Below are positions 36,985-47,065 of a DNA stretch of 64,000 nt, piece after piece; position 1 is the first letter of the stretch; every line of letters starts with the position of its first letter. The translations under genes and the position numbers were made by a program. Location: positions 15,691,501 through 15,755,500 of the forward strand of contig NC_089726.1 in the NCBI RefSeq assembly GCF_035083965.1, in the 5' to 3' direction. The notes beneath the pieces were generated by a model. That model saw only the letters and a list, made by a program, of their open reading frames with translations, had not been told where the DNA came from and searched no databases. Source of the DNA: Branchiostoma lanceolatum. Its lineage: Eukaryota; Chordata; Leptocardii; Amphioxiformes; Branchiostomatidae.

Positions 36985-37105
36985 TACTCTCCAAGCAGAG
37001 GCTGGTGGGGAAGATTGTGACCTTTTTTTGTCCGCTCTCCCCACCGTTGGTGGTAAAATGATAAAAAGGTCACAATCTTCCCCATCAACCTCTGCTTGGA
37101 GAGTA
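36985..37105. mobile_element. Palindromic MITE, copy 2 (121 bp)
   Basis: Same ends as copy 1 (TACTCTCCAAGCAGAGG and GGAGAGTA). The flanking 9-mers GGAAAATCC (36976-36984) and GGAAAATCA (37106-37114) agree at eight of nine positions. The arms contain GAAGATTGTGACC, shared with copy 3. A lone arm-like piece (TCTCCAAGCAGATGTTGGTG) lies near 37470. Confidence -1.
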
Positions 37106-40030
37106 GGAAAATCACAATTTTCCTTGACAGCCAGCTGATATATTGACAGGGCAGCCAGAATACAGAGCGGTTGTTTCTTCTAGTATCCACGCGGAGATAA
37201 GTATCCGTGGCCCAACATGTATTAGAGTAAACTGCCGGGGCTTGCACGAAGGCCGTCCCGGTGGACAGAGATTTAGGCCCGCTCTCTCGGGCTTTCCTGT
37301 GATTATATTTGTTACACCTGGTTTATCTACAAATTTGCAGTTTCAGTATAGCCCATTAAGTACCATCCTGATAAGGCTGGTGGGAGGCGACTATAGCATG
37401 CATGGAAGTGGACATACCTTAACTGGTTACCAGTTATGATGCTACCAAGGCTTTCTTTGTAATTTTGAAATCTCCAAGCAGATGTTGGTGTGGTCGACTA
37501 CAATGGTTCCCAACACACTTCAAAGCGTTAATGAGTTCATTGAGTCATTATGTGACATAAGTATAAATTCAAGTTTATTTCAAAAGATATTTCTTGTATC
37601 ACATTTTTTATACAATTTGCAGGAGCAGCTGATTTAATTTACACCACTGATTGCAAAACATCACTAAATCTTATCATATTGCATAGATAAAAATGTGCAC
37701 ATTGATAGACAGTATGTTCATCTCTTACAACTGCACTTGTCATTGTCCGAATCATAGGGTAGTTGCCTGGCATAAACTACACATTACAAATTGTACATTA
37801 AATTTCTAGGCTATACGTACATGTATCAATACACCAAATTACAGTGGCTCATATTTAGTGACAGAAGGAAAAACGAAGCTGTTTTACAGTAAATAGCAGC
37901 TGGAATACTCACAGGAAAACATGCAAATTTACCATAATGATATTCAATCTGACATGTAATATTTGCAGTAAGCCTTTTCTAAGACTTCCTCAATTCCACA
38001 AGGTTATGTCAATCCTGACTTAGGTTTCCAAATCTTTGGCAGTAAATTTACAAAATCTTCTCTCAAATGTCCGGTAGGTAAGCAGACAATCTCTTTGACT
38101 GATGCACTGACTGACGCATCCTGCATTGTCAATTTCCAAAACCTACCTTGTTTTGCAGTTAACCAACCTTGTTTCAAATAATCAAATCTAAGGTTGCATG
38201 TTCTATAATGAGTTTGTATAGATAACAGCACTTATAACACGAAGGTTTCTGAGTAAAAATATGCAAATGCCTAACTGTTTATTACCTATTAAGGCCCCAG
38301 CAATTTATTTCCTTGTTGTTTTTTTTACATAAAAATCAAGCTAGAGGTCAAGGTGAAAACAGAAGGCTGGGAAGATAACTTGAATCCAACTATGTTCACT
38401 ATCTTCGACAATGTACAGACTCCCCCTCAGATGCTGTATTCATGTTTCATAAATATTTTCTAAATCAAAGAACCAAATTTTAAACTGGTATGGTTTAACA
38501 CTAGGCAGATGTTGTAGGATGTGTTACTACATATTTTTTCAAACTCTTGCTTTCTTTAGTTGAGAACGCTTTGAACTAAAGAAACCAGGATAGAAAAAAA
38601 ATTAACCCACAACATCTCCTTACATATTTGGCTTGGTCTAAAAATGCCATTATCAGCAATATATATACAATATGTATTCCATGAAATGTAAAAACATGCA
38701 ATGCTATGGTTTGAATGTACAATGACAAGAAATGAATCAGGTAGCATAGACACATAGCAAAATTATAGAATCACCGTCTCTCAACCAAAAACTAATCTAA
38801 TTAGCAGCCTTAAATGTTATCTGAATAAATGCTACACTGTATTCTGCATATATAACTGTGGCCTAAATCCTGAATCATATTAGTGTTACTCATTGATATG
38901 CAGGTCCAGCTTCTACTTCATTGACACACCACTGATCGAGTTTGGAAATCAGCGGAGTCGATAATTGGACTATTCAATAAAGATCGTGGCGAGCACTACC
39001 GTTGTAAAGCAAATTTTAAGGCTCCTGTCTAAAAGGGAGCAGCTGGTGGTGTTAATTACACCTGACAGATGGGGGATGTGGTTGGAAGAAACCGCCAGCA
39101 GACGACATTTGCATAGAAGGGCACACGTAGGAGGTGCTCACCACAAGGAAATGAACAGATTTTACAGTCAGTTTATAGCTATAGGGTCTTCTCAAAGAGG
39201 CTTTCCTTACACTTACAGAGCTAAGATTTGAATTTAATGATGTAGGGAGGTCATCAACTGTCATTTCCTTTAAAGCAGCAATATATTCAATTCTTGCCCC
39301 TATTTTTCTTTGGATAGCATATATCATACACTTAACTGTACAATTATTTGAAAGCTTGCTTTGTGTTAATAACAGGGCAGCAGTTACGATTTGAAGCTAA
39401 GCATTCCATATAATGATATATACATGTGCAAAGCCTAAGTTAAAAGCACCTAGTTCCAATGGTGAACCATATAGAGGTGTGGATACCCATTATCTTATCT
39501 ATTTTTTGTTGCATCATTTTCCACTATTGAGGGATAGATCTCTTTGGTAACAGCATATGTATTGTTTAGATTCAGTTGCTAGGACATACTGATAAAGACA
39601 CTGATCCAAACACTATACAGGTAATGCCAACATGAACCCCTGTCTTTTAAATAACAATTTACTCCTCTCATCCCAACTATTATATCTTATTGCACAATTG
39701 CGGTATTTTATGAAAACAATCAAGCTTACTTTATAATGCAATATCTCTAAATTCTGTTCAATATCCAAGACAATGTCCTATCTGTTCATTACACCAAAAA
39801 CTAGGTCATTTGTACCTTATGGTCAGGACATTTAGGTCTCCCCACCTAGTATTATCAGCCATGTGTGCCAGGCAGCCACCACTGGGCAAGGCCTACCAAG
39901 GCAACACTCTCTTAATACATATTTCCAGTTTCCTAACAAAATGGCATCAAGACACAATCCCTTGAAAGGTATTGCATTAATTTTGTGCTCATGTACTAAA
40001 TCTCCACTTTGATATCTAATACCACGAGGT

Positions 40031-40130
40031 CGTTCGGTGTAATGTAACCAGCTGCTGCCGCACCGCGTGCCTGCGAAGCTGGTGTGTTACACCAAATGGC
40101 GGTTATACTGGCTGTATAGATACAGATATG
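40031..40130 (+). repeat. Interspersed repeat with internal hairpin, copy 1
   Basis: GGTGTAATGTAACCAGCT pairs with AGCTGGTGTGTTACACC across CTGCTGCCGCACCGCGTG. A tail GGCGGTTATACTGGCTGTAT then AGATACAGATA follows. A diverged copy lies at 48184-48298. The short TACAGATA-type tail would fit the 3' end of a LINE or SINE. Confidence -1.
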
Positions 40131-40513
40131 TTTGAGCTAATGATTTTGGGTTGTTTCAGTTGTACTCTGCAAAGGAAAATTTCGCTACAACTTCCAACCA
40201 TACAACCATGGATGATTCCACAGCCGTGAAATTCATCAATTTTAGCAAGCAGTGAATTCCACAGCTGTGAGGAGACTTAGTATCAATTTTAAGCAAGAGT
40301 CCGCAGCCATGGAACTCATCACTTTCAGTTGTTAGGATTTTCACAATGGGAACCTTGACAGTAGACTTTGTTACTAAAAGCGATGATAAAGTTCATGACC
40401 AGGGACTTTGAGCCCTTCACAGCTATGACATTCACCACTGAAAGTGCTGAATTCCATAACTGTGCAAATCACCAGTCCATGGTCTCCAAAAATAGCCCTG
40501 ACCATGAAAATTC

Positions 40514-43500
40514 TCAGTCTACACTCAGACAGAAGGACTCCTCTGTCGAATCATTAGGGGTGGTTGGGGTGGTGGGACTGTATTGCACATTGCGGAACTT
40601 CTTCTGCAGACCGATGACCATCCAGTTCCCCATGCTGTTGAAGGCGGGCTGGTCCCTCCGTCTGGCGGGCGTGCCTCCCGGGGAACGCATGCAGTCCGTC
40701 TTACGCAGGCTCCTACGCAGGTCGGACTTGATCAACCTCTGCAAGTCACCCTTATAAGGAAAGAAAGGTGGTGAAGAATTAGAGTGGTAACTGATGTACC
40801 TGGTATATCATCTTGACATCTACACATAGAAATATGATTATCAATTGTATTGTATTTTCTAAATCATATGTAGGCTTTTTATGTTTAGCCATAAGTATGG
40901 CTAAACATATTGTTTTCTCTCATGTTTCTTCTTCTTCTTCTTCTCCTGTCAAATCTTCAAATCGATTCATCTCTGTCATTTTTTGACCAAATGACCTGAA
41001 ATTTGGTACAGAGGTAATGTAGGCAAAAACCAATGTGCGTTCTTTTCCTTGTTTTGATATTGACCTTGAAAGTGATTTTATCGAGGTTTTTAAGCTATTT
41101 TTAGCATATCTTGGCCTCCTGCGCCCTGGTATTTCAACCGAATGACCTGAAATTTGCTGTATATGTGGCTTGAACAAATATTTAAAGGACTACATTCCCA
41201 TTTTTGGCATACATATATTCAAAACGATTTATTTTGGGCTTTCTTGACAATATTTGCCACTTCTGTCACTTTCAATACTACATATGACCTACAGGTCGTT
41301 GACCCCGAGTGCCTTGCACCTGGCCAAGCTGGAAGTTTGCTTACGAGGAGGAAAGACCGGACATAAACATTTAACGTGATTATCGGGAAAACACCATGTT
41401 CCCTTAAACTCAGTGGTTAAATTGCAGTTTAGGAAATTTTATAACAGAAAACAAGTTAAATCAATGATTTTGTGAATGTTTATTCTAGCATTAGTTATTC
41501 CAGATATTTTCAAACTCCAAATTCTTCAACACAACACGGGAGATCGTTTCTCCTCAGACTGGCGCGACACTCCTGTCAAAATTGATTGATGATCTCTCTC
41601 TGCCGCCGACTTCATACATGATCAAAGGGGGTGGTAGGCGGTGCGCGGGGAAACGTAAACATATAATGTAGCGAAGTGTTGCACGAGGAATTCTCACGCT
41701 GAGGGGTACATGAAATAATGCTTACAAAATAGACCTCTATGAATCGGGCTACATTCAGCAATGGTAGACGGATTCGGGGCATGCTGCGCAAAACACATGG
41801 TCTCACTGGGGACAGGCGTTTTGGTCTGGCACGTTGTCGCAGCGGTGCGTCGCCGCTACGCGATCGAAAGCACGCCGCTGTCTGTCTCGGACCAACACGC
41901 ATCTCCCGTGATGTGTAGCGTCCACCACCAGGCCTTCCTACATGTCCTACGTACGGGCGTATGGATCGTAGAATTCGGCAAAAAAGGAATGATTAGGCCA
42001 GTAGAGTCAGTCCCCGGTAAGGTCAATGATTCGCCCCTTTGAGCTAGCTTGTAACGTTAAATGAATGTACCCTCTGGTGGCCAAACTTCACTGACAAACT
42101 TTCTCCCTATTATCATCATGAGCTTGCGTTAGTCTGGTACTAGTGACTATTATGTGCCGGGAATGTTTATCTATAGCACGCCTTGGAAGGAAGTTCAGCC
42201 ATGATAAATGGTCGGCCGTTGCGAAAATTTGGAATCCCATGCTGTTGATTTTCGTGATTGAATCTGTAAGAAAATATATTTTCATGTCGTTCATGTTTTT
42301 GGGACGGACGCCGGGACGGGGTGAATTTTTTCGATCATTTTCGTCCCGTTAGTAATGCAAATCGAATCGTGTTGCACAAGAGGCAAAACACTAAAAACGT
42401 GGGTCTTGTGGAGTGTTTTGGAGCGGGAAAATGCCGGATATTAGCGGTGCCGAACAGTGTACATCGTCGCGCGCGGGTGACGCTCCGTCAAAACAAATCC
42501 GCTGGTGGTCTAGCGCGGCCACCGAAAATAGGCAGAAACACACAGGAGGACTTAGCACCTTCGTTTATGAGGGCAATTGTGAAAATCTTTTGTTACAAAT
42601 TGTTCGAACATTGAAACATTTGGATAGATGGTTTGAAACTGTTCTAAATAAAGAGATTTTTGTGTAGTTACGTTCGAAATGTTTCCAACGTATGTGAAAT
42701 AAGTTCAAACATGTTATAAGTTTCAATTCTAATTGTTTGAACACTTTAGAACTATTGTGACTTAGACATTCTTTTAATCAAAATAGTTCAAACATATTAC
42801 AAATATTATTCTAAAACCCTCTCGGTGACTTTGAATTGACTCAAATATGTTGTTTTTGGTCATTTCCTTCGTCTCCTGTCAAATCTTCATATGTATACTA
42901 TGGAAAACTTCATTCTTCCCTGGGGTTGATCTTTTTTAATTCAATTTTGAACTGGGTTGATTATGCGCAAGAGTGTAATTTTCAGCGGATATTTTTCGAC
43001 TGGTTTACATGGAAATGGCACGGAATATCCCATTCTTGCAAGGGGAGGATTCTTTAATTATTTTTCAATTTTGAGCTGGAATGATTATGAAAAAGTCCAT
43101 TTTTTAGCAGAAGTGTATTTGTTAATCAATAAGTGGATATGGTTGTGGACTGGTCCATATTGTGTTGAGGTGCTACTGGAAGACTCAATTTTGGACTGGG
43201 TGATTCATTTTTTTAGTGCAAGTATTTTAGAATGGTCCATTGTTATTTTGGGAGAGTCCATTTTTTGCATGGCGAGGAGTATGGCTAAACATGCTGTATT
43301 TGCTCGCAAATGTTGCCTTTCTAGTTGATTCTGTTATACTATACTGTCTTATAATACACCTACTTTTACAATAGCCCCACATGACAAAAGACCACTTGTT
43401 ACCTTGAGGTCACTTGTAAACATTCAATTTTTTAGGCGACTACTACTTTTACAATAGCCTGCATAAAGCAATGCTGTTTGTTCTTAACTTAAACCATTTT

Positions 43501-45441
43501 TAAGGCTATGATATTTCTACTCTACTAGTAGTTTGACTGAATACCATATACTCTGTATAACCCAATCTAGAAATTCTACTGCTGATCTATGGTACTAGTA
43601 CAAGTATATGATAAACCTACATGTAGAGATGGACGGAGTGGTGTGCTGTGGATTGGGGTCTGTGGTGCTGCTGCCTGCATCCCAAGTTTCCTCCTCTTAG
43701 GTTGCAGGTTAGGTACCGCAGGAAGCTCATTGGTTGTTTTTTTAGGGCTGGTTACAACTATTGCTGGTGGGGGAGGGGGTGGGGGAGGAGGAGGAGGGGG
43801 AGGGGCTACTGTAATCGGCGATGGGGGCGGAGCTACAGATGACTGGCAGTCCGACATCTGTGACATGTCCAGGTCTTGGGTGTGGCAGTACTTCAGGACT
43901 TCTCCGTACACGTGGATCAGGCTGGTCTTCAGTGCGGGGGGCACGGACGAGCTGTCCAGGGTTCCCATTCGCTGGAGGATGAAGAACAAGTCCCGCATGT
44001 ACTCATCCATCAGTCGCTGGTTGTCCTTGGGTAGGAAATAAAACAACAAATCAGTATATACTGTACAATAAATGTCATTGTGAAAGCAATGCTCATTTAT
44101 AACATGGTTCCTTTCTTTTTCAAAAGGGTTCAGTTGATGTCACAATGTAATGTAACTTGTGCAATTTCTCCAATGTCTGGAATTTCTATGTCCATACCTG
44201 ACAATAACTTTGTCTGTGTACACACATATATCAGCAAGGCTTTGATTTCTAAGATAAGACAAAGTTCTGGGTTCTACCGATCACAGGCTCAGCCTTTATA
44301 GACAGAATCAAAATTTGAAAACTTGTTTGATATATAATTTACACCATAAAGCTACTCAGCCTTCACATTTTAAACTAAACACTTCCCATCCACCAGCTAA
44401 GCCTGCAACACTTACTACATTACTGTAGTACAGTACTACAGTACAAGGTAGGGAATGCTTATGTCAATATTAATTAGCATTATTAGTGTTGTGAAAAGAT
44501 GATTGGCTGACCTCATTGACCTGTTCCCTCAGCAGCCTGTCCCTCTCCTGCAACAGGCTGATCCACTCACTCACTACATTGTCTTGTATGGCTGGAGATG
44601 GCAACAATATAATATATATAGGCCACAACACTTCATTTGCTGTTATTTTTCATATTGTTCACCTTTACCACTCAAATGAGGAACAATACAGGTGCAGGAA
44701 TCTTCACATATACATATTGCCATGTACATAATAAACATGAGGTATATATATTGCATTCAGATGTAAACATTGCTAAGAATAAAGATTAATTTTAAAGCGT
44801 TACATAAGGGAAAACAAACATCCACAAAGTAGCAAAGGTCACAAAATGTGTACATAGTAATGCAAATATAACCGTTAAAGATCAGGTGATACTTATTTCA
44901 TATTCAACAACACTGATGCTAAAATGGTTGCATATGGCAGACAAATTTTGGTGTAAGTGCTAGCCAGTATAAAACTATGATACATTTTGTACACAGCTTT
45001 TTAGAATTTTTGACGCTATACAAGTTATCTAATACTACTAGTACTAGTATAGCCTTCAGATACAGGTCTAGATCTAGAATGGCATCAAATTTGCTATACT
45101 ATTACTATGGCAGTTAAAAAGTATGGCCTCCATAAAAAGTTTCGTAAGTATGTCCACTGGATGGAAATAAATTAACGTCACTCCCTACTTTAGTGTTACA
45201 GACTTAATCAGACCAAGGAGGTTTCATCTAGGAGGTTTAATCATTGATTAAACCTCCTTGATCAGACTAAATCATTTACCTGTAATGTCTTCTTCATCTT
45301 CAGGTGTTTCATCAAGTAGTTCTTCTCTCCTCTGTTCCAGAGCACGTTTCCTGGCAGATCTGGACAGTCTCCTGTCCTGCCAGGTGTACACGCTACCCTC
45401 TACACTACCAGGGCTACTGTCGGCCTCCGGCGTTGCTGGCT
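40514..45441 (-). CDS. PRR11: Proline-rich protein 11, N-terminal exon(s) not found
   Basis: In vertebrates PRR11 is a nuclear cell-cycle-linked protein. Exons (high to low): 45280-45441, 44512-44591, 43621-44025, 40514-40750 (stop TGA); 884 nt, about 294 codons. The decisive segment is the last exon: SDLRRSLRKTDCMRSPGGTP, a short spacer, GLQKKF and a TPTTP tail. This matches the C-terminal block of vertebrate PRR11 (DLRKLLRK..., RSPGGTP, a ...ALRRKF motif, then a TPT-rich end). Upstream lie a basic helix (SARKRALEQRREELL), an acidic run, a predicted coiled-coil/helix (WISLLQERDRLLREQ) and a proline run encoded at about 43766-43805, as in PRR11. The first exon here starts in phase 1, so at least one more lies between 45442 and 47065. 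Human PRR11 is 360 aa and is divergent with SKA2; here the divergent neighbour is CXXC1. The 2.9-kb intron 40751-43620 is filled with repeats. Confidence -1.
40881..41370 (+). repeat. Transposon-derived sequence in PRR11 intron, left part
   Basis: Begins with a perfect 12-bp hairpin (ATGTTTAGCCAT, AAGT, ATGGCTAAACAT at 40881-40908), then a CTT-rich run and CTCCTGTCAAATCTTCA. AATGACCTGAAATTTG appears twice. Parts recur at 42835-43325 in the same orientation, so both are likely pieces of related elements. Confidence -1.
42835..43325 (+). repeat. Transposon-derived sequence in PRR11 intron, right part
   Basis: Starts with TTCGTCTCCTGTCAAATCTT (as at ~40940) and ends with AGTATGGCTAAACATGCTGT (as at ~40896). 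Between these are repeated AATTTTGA(A/G)CTGG-(G/A)-(T/A)TGATTATG blocks. No coding sense recognised. The stretch between the two repeat parts (41371-42834) has a CpG-rich segment near 41750-42560 but no gene I can support. Confidence -1.
43766..43805 (+). other. PRR11: G-rich tract, possible G-quadruplex, antisense of the PRR11 proline run
   Basis: Forty nt of almost pure G with single T or A interruptions on the plus strand, containing at least four runs of three or more G. On the minus strand it encodes the polyproline run of PRR11. Formation of a quadruplex on the non-template or template DNA is an inference. Confidence -1.
45203..45270. repeat. Short palindromic sequence upstream of PRR11 exon 45280-45441
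   Basis: GGAGGTTTAATCATTGATTA continues to AACCTCC, a near-perfect palindrome. A second AAGGAGGTTT lies to the left and TTGATCAGACTAAAT to the right, giving a nested inverted arrangement just beyond the exon's donor site. Confidence -1.
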
Positions 45442-47065
45442 CTGTGAAAAAACATTTTGTTTAACGTTTATGTGGCTTGACCCAGGACAATCACATTATC
45501 CTTGGCTTGACACATCATGCTGAGGCCCGGCCAGTGAGGGTCCAATGCAACAAGAGGCCACAGAATCAGTGGACAGACTCTGTGTGTGTGTGTGTGTGTG
45601 TGTGTGCGCGTGTGTGTGTGTATGTGTGCGCGTGTGTGTGTGTGTGTGTATGTGTGCGCGTGTGTGTGTGTGTGCGTGTGTGTGTGTGTGTGTGTGCATT
45701 TTACCTGGCTAAAAGAACTTAGGCTTTACATGTACTAGTATCATACATGTATATGTCACTCAGCCAGTCACATGCTGCTATTGCTAGTAATGAATTTCGA
45801 TTTCAGCTTTTTCATATAGCTAGAAGGCTCTAGCTCATGTCACTGCACATATACATTTTAAGACATTTTTTCATTGTAAAGCATTTACTGTATCTTCAAT
45901 ATGATTATAGGTGAACATAACTTGTGGAATATACATTGTATATATGACTTATGATGCATGGATAAATTTGACAGTTGCTCAACTTGCTCTTGATCACTAT
46001 AAATTCTCTTTACATTGGTGACAATGGGGTTACAAATACCATGTCATTCATTTATGTAATCCTCATATCTTCTACGTCATCTAAAACCATAAACTAGCCC
46101 ATAATAATTCCCTTACAACAATCAAAAATCAGATTATAAAAGTGTGTACCAGGTTGATTTTCTTTGTCCAGGGGATACTCCAGTATTTCGCGCAGGCGCA
46201 GAAGGCCAACTTTTAGCCCATGGAAATAGGTTTGGTACCCTTGGTAAAGGTAGCTGTAAAGGGGCTTTTTTCCAGGATATGTTGATATTTTGTAGCTGGA
46301 TTTTACAGGTAAGGGTTTTTACCTTCTTATTAAGTTGAAAAATCAGACTTTCATTCATGTTTGTGGTGTCTGTAGGCCTGCAAAGTTTGCTGTTTTTGTG
46401 TGATTATCAGGTGGAGAAGGGGGTCAGAGGTCAACTTTGGTAAACACGCTCGGATTCGTAGGGGTTCCGCCGATTAGAAAGTTGAAATTTTGCTCTAGAT
46501 TGAAACTTTGGGGGCCTGACAGCCCTGCCAATGTATGTTTTTCATGGACTAAAACTCTGGTAGGTGACTTTTGACAGCTTCTTTCTTACATGATTGCCAT
46601 ATATTAAGATAGGAAGCTTAATTACTGTTCTGTGGCCTCCACAGCAGCCATCTTGGGTTTTGAAATTCGTGTTATCACACAAATCACGTGATCAAGGACC
46701 AATGGTAATTGGAATACACCATTTTGTTATAGGGGGATGAGCTACGTTTTTGAAATCTTTTAGAAAAGGCTTAAAAAGGTTTTTTTTCTCTTGAATTTCT
46801 ATTAGAAATTACAAATCGATGAAGAAGAGAACACGTTAAACAGATTTATTATCCTCTGTGTGCTTTGTAAAGTCTTATCTGCTTGATGCCCGTGGAGGTC
46901 AAAGGTTGCTACGCATAGATTGATGACGTAGTCCGCATTAAGCTTCGAATGTTGCCGGCCGCGCTTCCTTCGATTTCCCCCAGTTTCTTTAGTTTTATGG
47001 CCATTTTCTTTCGTTTTGTGACTTAATCTGCACTTTTGTTCGTCCAGAGGTTCCTCTCAGTAACG
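45442..47065. promoter_or_regulatory. Region between PRR11 and CXXC1, divergent promoter expected
   Basis: Must contain the missing PRR11 5' exon(s) and the CXXC1 5' UTR. GCCATCTTGG (YY1-like) lies at about 46648. GC content rises from about 46900 to 47065 (CCGGCCGCGC near 46955), consistent with a TATA-less divergent promoter. A minus-strand frame at 46150-46300 ends at a weak GTACAC donor and is only a possible PRR11 exon. Confidence -1.
45581..45696. repeat. TG/CA microsatellite
   Basis: About 116 bp of TG repeats with scattered CG and AT substitutions (GCGCG, TATG). It makes long cysteine/valine or histidine/threonine open frames by chance, none of them a gene. Confidence -1.

Larger units (their letters stand above)
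31316..40513. other. Long intergenic stretch without recognisable gene
   Basis: A candidate poly(A) signal AATAAA for the TMEM229-like gene is at 31970-31975. Beyond it are a GC-rich inverted repeat (34222-34437), a palindromic MITE (36985-37105) with a solo arm near 37469-37490, and a hairpin-type repeat (40031-40130). Degenerate ATTCCACAGC(T/C)GTGA repeats near 40215-40470 may be PRR11 3' UTR. A 113-codon open frame on the minus strand at 36538-36879 matches nothing I know and has no splice context. Confidence -1.

Noticed and set aside
42341-42667. Overlapping open frames in a CpG-rich patch of the PRR11 intron
   Set aside because: Two frames are open over the same bases with no known motif, and there is no clear donor or acceptor.
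43589-44041. Plus-strand glycine-rich open frame of 150 codons
   Set aside because: Antisense shadow of the PRR11 exon at 43621-44025, whose splice sites, phase and protein similarity fit the minus strand.
45477-45722. Cys-Val and His-Thr rich open frames on both strands
   Set aside because: Products of the TG/CA microsatellite, not genes.
46134-46358. Minus-strand frame as the missing PRR11 exon
   Set aside because: The donor (GTACAC) is weak, the phase was not shown to fit and the peptide lacks clear PRR11 similarity; mentioned only as a possibility.
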